In this document: one piece after another, positions 44,403 to 52,943 of the stretch | Position numbering within the stretch: the stretch's first letter is position 1 | Layout of the letters: the number at the start of each line of letters is the position of its first letter | NCBI RefSeq assembly: GCF_900637665.1 | Contig: NZ_LR134386.1 | Coordinates: 3,712,501-3,776,500, forward strand | Length of the DNA: 64,000 nt | Reading direction: 5' to 3' | Source of the DNA: Chryseobacterium nakagawai | Lineage (GTDB): Bacteria > Bacteroidota > Bacteroidia > Flavobacteriales > Weeksellaceae | Made by a program: the position numbers and the translations under genes | The notes under the pieces: generated by a model | What the model was told of the DNA's origin: nothing | The model's input: the letters and a program-made list of their open reading frames with translations, nothing else | Database searches by the model: none

Positions 44403-47400
44403 TCATTCCAAAATCTGAATTCCGGTTCCTTTTGTATGTGCATTCATCTGTGGAGCATAGTAGTTTTGCATTGTAGTAATACCGTTTGAGAACTTTCCGG
44501 ATGCATTAGCAATTACATCATATTCAAAGACATATTTACCTTTTGGCATATATTGAATATAGAAATTAGTAGACGCATCTTTAGTAGATTGATAATATCC
44601 TAAATTATTTTTCCACTGATATCCTGATAATGCATCAACGGGTTCAAATCCTGCCGCACGCATATCTTTAATATGAATAAATTCCATTGCTCTGTCTGTG
44701 TTCAGAATCATTCTTACGGTTACTTTATCTCCTACTTTCAACGGTGTTTCTGCTGAGATTTTCTGAAGCTCTTCTCCATTTACCGTTTTTACTTTTTTAT
44801 ACAGTTCTTTGGTTACGGAAATATAATTTTCAGATGATTTAATTTTATCTAAATCTTCGTAATACTGCCAGAATAACCCTCCCTGAACAATTCCTGGACC
44901 TGGTTTGGTCACTGTGACTGTTCCTAGGTTTTTATCTATTGCATCCGTTTTTACGGTTGATTTTACATATCCGGTTGCCTGAGTCTGAGGAACAATCTCT
45001 TTTCCGCCCCAAACGATGGTTGCTTTATCACTTTCAGCACCAGTCCATGATTTCCCTGAATTTAAGATCGTGAAGATCACTTCAGCAGTTCCTCTTGAAC
45101 TTCCCCATGAGTTCACTTCTTTTTGCGTTACCAGCCAGATCTTGATATCTTCTATAAAGTTGGTATCATTGGATTTTAAGGTATTGAACGCTTCCAAAGC
45201 ACCTGCATGGTTTACTACTTTTGAGCTGAACCAACCCCAGTCATTCAGGTTTTGTTTCCAATAGACTCCTTGTGTTTTGGTGTCTGTAGAGGTTTCTTTA
45301 AGATAAGTCATTAATTTATCAGATACCGCTTTCTCTCCATAATTATTCATTAGTAAAGCTGCACGGTGAAGACCGAAGAATGTAAAATCGGTAATTTTTG
45401 CCGTTTTTGCTTTTTGTTTTACTAATGCTTTTAATGTTGCTCCTTTTCCTTTCAAAGGATATTGTTTTTCCCAGTAATTTCTGGTATCTAAATAATCCAG
45501 CACCCAATTGCTCCAGACATTCTCTTTTTTAGTCTCTGCATATTTGCTAATCTCGTTATCTACATACTGAATCAGTTTTGCGACTAAAGCGTTCTGTCCT
45601 GCACTCTGATATTCTTTGGCGTTATCTTTTAACCATAGATTAACCTTTCCAAGGTTTTTAAGAATATATAATGATGTACCGTAAGAGCTTGGATAGCCTG
45701 CATACCATGAAAATCCACCATCCGGATTTTGCAGCTTACTGAAATCATCCCAATTCTGATTAATAGAATTCCTCATCGTATTGACATCAAACAGAAGTGC
45801 TAGTTTTTGCATCTGCTCAGCTTCATTTTTACTTTCCAGTACCCATGGCGTTTCATCCAATAACAATTGTTTCAGCTCCTGGTTTTTTTCAAGATTTGAA
45901 TTCAATAATCCTTTGCCCTGATATTCATCAAACACGGTCTTCATTTTAGGATTAGCTTTGAATATCTCAGAAGCTAATACATCTGCAAACCACTTATTGA
46001 AAACCACATCCGCCGAACTGTTCTGATCGTTTTTCAGGCTTGGAAGGGCAAACATAATTTCCCAGATCGGATTGGTGGTTAATTCCAAGGTGTTTGAAAC
46101 ATTAGAAGCCGTTGTAGATGTATTATTTTTAAGGTTATCCAACACGAAAGTCTTTGTTTCTCCTTCTTTCACAAAAACAGGTACAGCATCGGTTACCAGC
46201 ATTCTGTTTGGCAATACGGCTACAGCCTGCTGCTCACCGTCAGAATAAGCTCCTGCCTTCGCAACTATTTTTAAAATAATAGAAGAAACATTGTTTGGAA
46301 CTTTTAGGCTCCATGTTAATGCTCCGTTTCCATTTTCATTTAAATTAAAGTTCTGTGTTCCTGAGTTGATTCCGAATTTTGAAGAAATATTTTCATTCGT
46401 AAATGCATCTAAAATCTGAAGTTCTGCAGAACCATTCATTTTCTTATTGGTAAGGTTGGATAACTTTGACTGTAAGTTCAGTTCGTCTCCTTCTCTTAAG
46501 AATCTCGGATAATTTGGCGTTACAGAGAACTCTTTCTGAGTTACCACTTCTTTCTCCAAGGTAGCAGCTCTTGCATCTTTGGTGTGAGCCAGGAACATCA
46601 GCTTCCACTTCGTCAAAGCTTCCGGAGAAGTGAATTCAAAGTTGACGTTTCCTTCTGCATCGGTTTTCAGGTCCGGATAAAAAAATGCAGTTTCATTTAG
46701 ATTCTGACGTACCGGAACTTTTTCCAATGCCTCTTGTGATTCGACCTGATCTACAGCGGCATCAGCTTCTGCAGCCTCAACGCCTGCTACTTTACCCTGT
46801 AGTGCTGATTTGTTTTGTCCATAGGCAGTCATCACCACTTCTTCAAGTGCTACTGAATTTCTAGCAATAGGAGCTGCTGTAGGAGCAGGAAGAGCAGTTT
46901 TATATTTTCTAGTTCTAGGAGATTTCACTCCATTTCCTCCTAAGCTATAAAACAGGTTACCGTCAAACCAATTAAATTCAGGAACGGCTACATAGTTTCC
47001 ATTGAAATATTTCAATCGGTTCTGATAACTTTTTTGTAACAGGTATTCTCTGATATCATAAGATGTAATAATGTTGAATGGAGTATACAGTTTATCCCAG
47101 CCATAGTTATTTACTGCAAACTGGTCCAAAGACATATCATACATATTAGCTAACACTTCTGCGTTCACTTTTTCTTTATCATTTCCGGTAACTTTCACCA
47201 TCCATTTTTCTTTTGAATTCGGTTCGAGCTTATCTCTGAAAGTAACTGTTTCAATTTTTAAAGGTTTCTCTGTATCCTTGATCTTTAAAACAGCTGTTTC
47301 TGTCTGAACATCGTTATAAGCGACCAACTGGAACTGAAGGTTCAGTTCAGAAACACTTTTATCTTTTGGAATATCTGCTGTGTATTCCAACATTCCTTTT

Positions 47401-50324
47401 TTAAATTGATGGATTTCCGTGATCGTTTTTCCAGACCCATTCTGAACAAATACATTTACCAACGCATCAGGAATTGCAGAATATACATATACTTTCGCTT
47501 TTTCACCTCTTGCAAACTCCTCCTTCGGTGCAATAACCGTTAAGAAAGTTTTTTGAGCCGGTTTCAGGGACGTTTTATCCCAAACGCTGAAATATTGAGA
47601 AGCTTTAATCGTGTCTTTTCCTTCAATATTAAACAGTTCCAATTGATAATCCCCAGCTTCAAGTTTTCCAAGATCCAAGTTTGATGAAAGTTGGGCATTA
47701 TCTGCAGATTGCTGTTGTTGTCTTTCAACAACTACTTTTTCTGTTTTCCAGTTTTTGACATCATCATTTTTATCAAACAGATCGTGTGGGAATTTGCTAA
47801 TAAATTCTGTTTTTGAATATTGTGGAAGATTCTGAACTTCTGATTTGAAGTTATCTCTAAAAATCCGATCCGGAGCTGTTAGTTTTGATAACTTAACCTG
47901 GTACGATTTTTTAAGAACCTGTTCGTTATAATTCTTGGTTTCTACTTTTAGTCTCGCCGTTTCATCACTGAATATATTCTTAATTTCATCAGCTTTGATG
48001 TAGTGGGAAACGGAAGCTACCTTCAGATCTGTATTAGCTGATTGAGTTTCCCCATTGATATCAGTAACGGAAGCATTGATTTGATAGTTATCAATCTGAA
48101 TTCCTTCCAGTTTTTCGTCTTTCTTAAGATCTAAACGAATCACAAACTCTCCTTTTTCATTGGTTTTGGCTTCTCCTAAGATTGAGTTTTCATTATCATT
48201 ATCTCTTGGATACCACCAGAAATATCTCCAACGGATATTTTGTTTTTTGATCTCATAGTTCACCGTTGTATTGCTTAAAGCTACCCCGGAAAACATCATA
48301 GCTTTCCCTTTCAGTTCTATGGTTTGCCCGTATTTATATTCATCTTTTACAGGGTCGAAAGTAACTTCAAACTTTGGTCTTTTATACTCTTCTACTCTGA
48401 TATCTTTATATCCCTGACTGTCACCATCAGTATTCATATAAAAAGTACCATTCAGTTTTCCTTTTGGAAGCATAAAACTGCCATGGTAGGAACCAAACTC
48501 ATTAGTGGTAAAACTTTGAGAAGAAACTTCCTGGTTGTTAGCATCCACTAAAGTGATTTTTTGCTTCAACCCTGAAAGTACAGACTCAGTCTCATTATTT
48601 AAACGGGTATTAACTACTTTGAAATAAACCATCTGTCCAGGTCTGTAGATCGCTCTATCTGTAAAAATCTGAGCTTTGGAACGGGCTTCTTTGTTTGGGT
48701 TGTAATCTTCAACATTATTGTTCCCGTACACCTGCATGATCTGAAAATCATTGGTTTTAGGTTGTTGAATCAGATATGTTCTGTAGTATTCTTTATTAGC
48801 TGTGGCTGGAAATTTAAAAACTCCGTTCTCATTGGTTTTTCCTTCAATTTTATTAATCGAATTGCTGTTCACAAATTCATAAAAGGTAAGGTTTTCATTC
48901 GTTACAGGTTTTCCATTTTCACTATTCACTAATTTCAAATCATCTGAAAGTGAGCTTCTTGAAGATTTTGACTGGTAAATAATCTTATTTCCCGAAACCA
49001 GAAAATAGAAATTCTTTTCAGGGTTATTATCTTTTGTATCGGTTCCTGGCACTGAAAATTCGGCAACATATACTCCGGCAGGAAGTGGTTTAATTTCCAA
49101 TGAGGTTTTATGAGACTGATAATCTTTCGGGTCTGAAAGCTGGTAAGTCTCCTTTCGCACCAAATTCTTTTTCACTTGCCCAAAGTAGTTATTTGCATAG
49201 GAATTCTGCACATATTTCATCAGCGATAAAAAGTCTTCTTTTACCTCATAAATGTTCAATGAAAACTCCGAAACATTCTGGTACTCTGCAACAAAATGAA
49301 TGGGCAGATTATTCTGGATCTGTTTTTCATATTTGATATTCAGCACCGGATTGGTAATCTGGTTTTCCTTGTTTTTGATATTTTCTATGAAAGGAGATTT
49401 CGGATATTCACTTTTAGCCTGTGCAGCAACAGCAATAGCTTCTTTTGCCTTCTTTTTCATTACAAGTTCATCCATGATCCCTTCCATGATGACCACTTTG
49501 TAATCACCTTGTACATCGGATTTGGCAAGCTTCTGTAGCTGCTCAAGTTTATCTTTACATTGGTTGAAATCGCAATTATTCACCAATTTTTCTTTCATGA
49601 AATACAGTTTGGGATTCCCGTTATTCTGTGCAATCAACTCGTCGAAAATTGCATTAATAGAGGTTCTGTTCTCTGTAAGCTCATTTTTTGTGAAAATATT
49701 ATTCTCTGATAAAAAAGCGATCTTTTTAAGACTATACCAATCATACAGACTTGGAAAATAAGCGATATCCTTCGTTTCCGAAAACAATACTTTATATTTT
49801 TCCAATGAAGTTTTCTTCATGTCCTGTTTCTGCTGATCCAGTTCTTTATAGCTTTTATTTAAATAGTTTTTATAATCAAGCTTGGTCCAGGTTTCAATCT
49901 GAGCAAGATCCTGCGTACTCATATTGGTTCTGCCATTGATCTTCCAATAATTTTGATTGTAATAATCCAGGAAAAATCCATTCAACAGAACTTTATAGAC
50001 CAGTTTCTCATCTCCTTTCAGTTTTCCTTCTGCTTCCTGAAGTTTTTTAAAGAATTTTGAAGCTGCATCGTTCTGATCATCATCTACAGTTTGGTTTACA
50101 ATACTGAACTCCGCTTTCAAAGAACGGATTAACTGAATGGTATTATTTTCTTTCATAGCTTGGTTTTCCATGTCTAAAATAATGGGTAGATTAGATTTAT
50201 ACGCTCCTTTCTGGCTGTTTTCTGCTATTTTTTTCCACTGGTCATCATAATATTTCTGTGCGAAAACCGGTGAAAATCCCAATGATAGCAACGAAAGCAT
50301 AAATATCTTGGAAAATCTTTTCAT
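44403..50324 (-). CDS. alpha-2-macroglobulin family protein without thioester
   Basis: The start at 50324 gives a signal peptide (MKRFSKIFMLSLLSLGFSPVFAQ); 21 upstream codons are open but unlikely. The 1973-residue product has a helical N-terminal region, MG domains (TDRAIYRPGQMVYFKV near 555, a family hallmark), the ANA/A2M core (FYPDLKTDAEGNVNFEFTSPEALTKWKL near 1210), the alpha-solenoid complement-like domain (DGGFSWYAGYPSSYG) and a C-terminal receptor-like domain. The CxEQ thioester is replaced by SLKNDQNSSADVVFNKWF near 1434, so trapping would be non-covalent. A segment at about 1157-1182 (EEVVMTAYG ... ALQGKVAGVEA) resembles a SusC plug start. It is likely an envelope protease trap paired with ecotin. 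Confidence 0.9.
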   Translation of the reverse strand: MKRFSKIFMLSLLSLGFSPVFAQKYYDDQWKKIAENSQKGAYKSNLPIILDMENQAMKENNTIQLIRSLKAEFSIVNQTVDDDQNDAASKFFKKLQEAEGKLKGDEKLVYKVLLNGFFLDYYNQNYWKINGRTNMSTQDLAQIETWTKLDYKNYLNKSYKELDQQKQDMKKTSLEKYKVLFSETKDIAYFPSLYDWYSLKKIAFLSENNIFTKNELTENRTSINAIFDELIAQNNGNPKLYFMKEKLVNNCDFNQCKDKLEQLQKLAKSDVQGDYKVVIMEGIMDELVMKKKAKEAIAVAAQAKSEYPKSPFIENIKNKENQITNPVLNIKYEKQIQNNLPIHFVAEYQNVSEFSLNIYEVKEDFLSLMKYVQNSYANNYFGQVKKNLVRKETYQLSDPKDYQSHKTSLEIKPLPAGVYVAEFSVPGTDTKDNNPEKNFYFLVSGNKIIYQSKSSRSSLSDDLKLVNSENGKPVTNENLTFYEFVNSNSINKIEGKTNENGVFKFPATANKEYYRTYLIQQPKTNDFQIMQVYGNNNVEDYNPNKEARSKAQIFTDRAIYRPGQMVYFKVVNTRLNNETESVLSGLKQKITLVDANNQEVSSQSFTTNEFGSYHGSFMLPKGKLNGTFYMNTDGDSQGYKDIRVEEYKRPKFEVTFDPVKDEYKYGQTIELKGKAMMFSGVALSNTTVNYEIKKQNIRWRYFWWYPRDNDNENSILGEAKTNEKGEFVIRLDLKKDEKLEGIQIDNYQINASVTDINGETQSANTDLKVASVSHYIKADEIKNIFSDETARLKVETKNYNEQVLKKSYQVKLSKLTAPDRIFRDNFKSEVQNLPQYSKTEFISKFPHDLFDKNDDVKNWKTEKVVVERQQQQSADNAQLSSNLDLGKLEAGDYQLELFNIEGKDTIKASQYFSVWDKTSLKPAQKTFLTVIAPKEEFARGEKAKVYVYSAIPDALVNVFVQNGSGKTITEIHQFKKGMLEYTADIPKDKSVSELNLQFQLVAYNDVQTETAVLKIKDTEKPLKIETVTFRDKLEPNSKEKWMVKVTGNDKEKVNAEVLANMYDMSLDQFAVNNYGWDKLYTPFNIITSYDIREYLLQKSYQNRLKYFNGNYVAVPEFNWFDGNLFYSLGGNGVKSPRTRKYKTALPAPTAAPIARNSVALEEVVMTAYGQNKSALQGKVAGVEAAEADAAVDQVESQEALEKVPVRQNLNETAFFYPDLKTDAEGNVNFEFTSPEALTKWKLMFLAHTKDARAATLEKEVVTQKEFSVTPNYPRFLREGDELNLQSKLSNLTNKKMNGSAELQILDAFTNENISSKFGINSGTQNFNLNENGNGALTWSLKVPNNVSSIILKIVAKAGAYSDGEQQAVAVLPNRMLVTDAVPVFVKEGETKTFVLDNLKNNTSTTASNVSNTLELTTNPIWEIMFALPSLKNDQNSSADVVFNKWFADVLASEIFKANPKMKTVFDEYQGKGLLNSNLEKNQELKQLLLDETPWVLESKNEAEQMQKLALLFDVNTMRNSINQNWDDFSKLQNPDGGFSWYAGYPSSYGTSLYILKNLGKVNLWLKDNAKEYQSAGQNALVAKLIQYVDNEISKYAETKKENVWSNWVLDYLDTRNYWEKQYPLKGKGATLKALVKQKAKTAKITDFTFFGLHRAALLMNNYGEKAVSDKLMTYLKETSTDTKTQGVYWKQNLNDWGWFSSKVVNHAGALEAFNTLKSNDTNFIEDIKIWLVTQKEVNSWGSSRGTAEVIFTILNSGKSWTGAESDKATIVWGGKEIVPQTQATGYVKSTVKTDAIDKNLGTVTVTKPGPGIVQGGLFWQYYEDLDKIKSSENYISVTKELYKKVKTVNGEELQKISAETPLKVGDKVTVRMILNTDRAMEFIHIKDMRAAGFEPVDALSGYQWKNNLGYYQSTKDASTNFYIQYMPKGKYVFEYDVIANASGKFSNGITTMQNYYAPQMNAHTKGTGIQILE

Positions 50325-50342
50325 ATATATTAATTTTGATAA

Positions 50343-51098
50343 ATGAATATTATAAAAATACTGAAAAAAACCGTCATAGACAGTCAAATTTATGTCTCCT
50401 TAATGGGAACTCTTTTTGCAGTATTTTTCATGAAAGAGCAAAACACATTCCGTTTCCCTACTATTCTTCTGATTTTCATCACGTATTTCAGTGGGTATAT
50501 TTATACGAAGTATCAATACACTAAATATTTTTTCAGAATATTGGTCCTTAATGCTGTTGCCGGGATTGTCTGTGCTTTTTTAATCATCCATAATCATAAT
50601 GAGGTAAGATTACTAAAATGGTTTATTATTGTTGTGTTAGGGCTTTTGTACAACAGTTTCTTTCTGGATGTTTATATTCGGAAAATTCCTTTATTAAAAG
50701 TATTTTATGTAGGATTAGTCTGGGCACTGGTTAACTGCTGGCTGACTCTTCCTGAGTTCAGTCTGCCTATTTTCCTTATCAGTTTCTTTTATATTACGGC
50801 ATTAGTGCTTCCCTTTGATATCCGGGATATGAATAGTGATACAGTAAGGACCTTCCCTATGCTTATTGGTGTTCAAAATACAAAATATATTGCGTACGGT
50901 ATGGTGTTTATAAGCAATATCATTGGAGTTTTTTATCTAGAGCCACTTTATGCAATTGCATTTTTTTCATCCAGCATCATCACTTATATTTTTATTTATT
51001 TCTCTGAAAATAAGAGAGATGACTCTTATTTTTCATTCGGAGTGGAAACTTGCTCAGCACTTCCTTTTTTATTTTTACTAATAATGGAGTATTTTTGA
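50343..51098 (+). CDS. UbiA-like integral membrane protein
   Basis: This 251-residue protein has about seven to eight transmembrane helices. FYITALVLPFDIRDMNSDTVRTFPMLIG, with the DIRDMNSD acidic cluster, resembles the second Asp-rich motif of UbiA prenyltransferases. The first NDxxDxxxD motif is not visible at the N-terminus, so prenyltransfer is doubtful. It diverges from the alpha-2-macroglobulin gene with only 18 bases between start codons and is followed three bases later by recF. Function unknown. Confidence 0.65.
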   Translation: MNIIKILKKTVIDSQIYVSLMGTLFAVFFMKEQNTFRFPTILLIFITYFSGYIYTKYQYTKYFFRILVLNAVAGIVCAFLIIHNHNEVRLLKWFIIVVLGLLYNSFFLDVYIRKIPLLKVFYVGLVWALVNCWLTLPEFSLPIFLISFFYITALVLPFDIRDMNSDTVRTFPMLIGVQNTKYIAYGMVFISNIIGVFYLEPLYAIAFFSSSIITYIFIYFSENKRDDSYFSFGVETCSALPFLFLLIMEYF

Positions 51099-51101
51099 AG
51101 A

Positions 51102-52181
51102 ATGATTATCAAAAAGCTTTCCCTATATAATTTCAAAAACCATTCTGAGAAGAAGTTCGAATTTTCCCCACAAATTAACTGTTTTGTGGGTAATAATGGA
51201 GTGGGTAAAACCAATATTCTGGATGCTCTGCATTATTTATCAGTAGGTAAAAGCTTTTTGGGAAATACAGATTTCAACAACATCAAAAAAGAAGAAGATT
51301 TTTTCACCATTGATGCTGAGATACATAATGAAGATAGTGAAGATAACATCAGAATTACCCAGCCCAAGGAAGCCAAGAAGGTAATTAAAAAAAATGATAA
51401 AAGCTATGACAGGCTTGCAGATCATATTGGCTATCTTCCAAGTGTTATGATTTCACCTTACGATTCAAACCTTATCTCTGATTCGGGGGAAAGCAGAAGA
51501 AAGTTTCTGGATGCTATGATCTCTCAAACAGATTCTGAATATCTTTTTGATCTGATCCAGTATCAGAAAACAATCCAGCAGAGAAATGCTTTGCTGAAAT
51601 ATTTTGCTAAGAACAGAACATGGGATAAAGAGTCACTGGAAATTTACGATGATCCGATTACCAGATTTGGGACTAAAATTTTTAATAAAAGAAAGATATT
51701 TGTAGAGCAGCTCAATCCTATTGTTCAGAATTTCTATCAGATTATTTCCGGTGGAAAAGAAACAGTTTCTGTAATCTATGAATCTCACCTATTGGAAAAT
51801 ACTTTTGAAGAACTTTTGAAGGAAAGTATTGAGAAAGACCGTATGCTCACCTACACTTCAAAAGGAATCCATAAGGATGATCTTCTTTTTGAAATGGACA
51901 ACATTCTGATCAAAAAAATAGGGTCTCAGGGACAACAAAAATCTTTTCTGATTTCTTTAAAACTTGCTCAGATGAGTCTTATTAAAGAACTGACTAAGAA
52001 AACGCCTATCCTTTTATTGGATGATATTTTTGATAAACTTGATGACACGAGAGTTTCGCAATTAATTGAATTAGTGAATCGTGAAAGCTTTGGGCAAATT
52101 TTCATTACCGATACACATAGAGAACGTACCGAAAGCGTAGTGAAAAAGATTAACGAAGAAAGTATTATTTTTGAGATATAA
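51102..52181 (+). CDS. recF: DNA replication/repair protein RecF
   Basis: This 359-residue SMC-like ATPase has IKKLSLYNFKNHSEKKFEF at the start, Walker A GNNGVGKT (30-37), the RecF-specific SPYDSNLISDSGESRRKFLDAM, the ABC signature GSQGQQKS (about 274-281) and Walker B PILLLDDIFDKLDD (about 301-314) with the D-loop. It binds at gapped DNA and helps load RecA in RecFOR repair. Full length for the family. It lies between a membrane-protein gene and a DUF721 gene. Confidence 0.96.
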   Translation: MIIKKLSLYNFKNHSEKKFEFSPQINCFVGNNGVGKTNILDALHYLSVGKSFLGNTDFNNIKKEEDFFTIDAEIHNEDSEDNIRITQPKEAKKVIKKNDKSYDRLADHIGYLPSVMISPYDSNLISDSGESRRKFLDAMISQTDSEYLFDLIQYQKTIQQRNALLKYFAKNRTWDKESLEIYDDPITRFGTKIFNKRKIFVEQLNPIVQNFYQIISGGKETVSVIYESHLLENTFEELLKESIEKDRMLTYTSKGIHKDDLLFEMDNILIKKIGSQGQQKSFLISLKLAQMSLIKELTKKTPILLLDDIFDKLDDTRVSQLIELVNRESFGQIFITDTHRERTESVVKKINEESIIFEI

Positions 52182-52200
52182 CGAACCAGACAACACAATT

Positions 52201-52494
52201 ATGAAGAAGAAAAAACGCGAATACCAATCTTCGGAGCTCGTAAAATCTTTTGCAAGAATCTATGGTTTTGAAGATAAACTGGTGGCTTTTGATATCAAAG
52301 ACTTTCTTGAGGATTATTTAGATCAAAGTCTGTTCAATGAAATCAGAAGCGTGAATATTGAAAACAAATGCATCATTATTAAAATTGATTCTCCCTTATT
52401 AAAGAATGATTTTAAAATGCGTAAAAGCTTTTACCTGAAAAAGTTTCAGGATAAGTTTGGAATAGATAAATTTGATGATCTGCAAATCCTTTAA
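52201..52494 (+). CDS. DUF721/DciA-like protein
   Basis: I place the start at 52201 (MKKKKREYQSSELVKSFARIYGF), 19 bases after the recF stop; the frame is open ten codons further up but overlaps recF. The 97-residue product has a basic N-terminus, a short KH-like alpha-beta core (LFNEIRSVNIENKCIIIKIDSPLLKNDF) and a C-terminal MRKSFYLKKFQDKFG helix, the pattern of DUF721, related to the replicative-helicase loader DciA. Linkage with recF supports a DNA-replication role. Confidence 0.8.
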   Translation: MKKKKREYQSSELVKSFARIYGFEDKLVAFDIKDFLEDYLDQSLFNEIRSVNIENKCIIIKIDSPLLKNDFKMRKSFYLKKFQDKFGIDKFDDLQIL

Positions 52495-52524
52495 AAGTAA
52501 GATTCCACTAAAGTTTATTAACTT

Positions 52525-52812
52525 CTATCTTTCATATATTCCTGAAGCCAGTCCCCAATAATCTTTTTCATCAATCCCGGCTTCCGGATTAATTGGACTG
52601 TAGTTTTTCAAAACTCCAGCAATTTTTATACTATCATTTTTAAATAAAATCCCTTGAATTTCAGTTCCGGTAATTTTATTCAGACGATCTTTTTTAGTTG
52701 CTCCCAATATGATTATGATCTTTTGAACATTAAAGTCTGGATATGTGTATGAAGTTACTTTTCCATTATACCTTAAGAAAATGTTCCAGGATGATTTTCC
52801 ATAAAATATCAA
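52525..52812 (-). CDS. hypothetical protein, possibly 5'-truncated
   Basis: The 95-residue frame has no ATG at its start (TTG at 52812) and continues open upstream to about 52857 without signal or start. Its end is coherent protein text (VQKIIIILGATKKDRLNKI, IKIAGVLKNYSPINPEAGID, YWGLASGIYER). It may be the 3' part of an exported-protein gene that has lost its beginning. No family recognised. It is convergent with the recF operon and has a terminator hairpin upstream, so a native promoter is doubtful. Confidence 0.4.
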   Translation of the reverse strand: MIFYGKSSWNIFLRYNGKVTSYTYPDFNVQKIIIILGATKKDRLNKITGTEIQGILFKNDSIKIAGVLKNYSPINPEAGIDEKDYWGLASGIYER

Positions 52813-52889
52813 ATCTTACCACGGCGAAATAATATTTAGCCAAAGTAAACAATTATTTTTAATTCACATTATTGAGAATTTATTTCTCA

Positions 52890-52922
52890 TAAAAAATCCC
52901 GAACTCTATCGGGACTTTTCTA
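52890..52922 (-). terminator. hairpin terminator
   Basis: TCCCGA/TCGGGA stem (52897-52902 and 52909-52914) flanked by AAAAAA and CTTTTC, 22 bases past the stop of the Gcr-type gene on the minus strand. Confidence 0.7.
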
Positions 52923-52943
52923 TTTTATTTTCGCTTCTTTATT

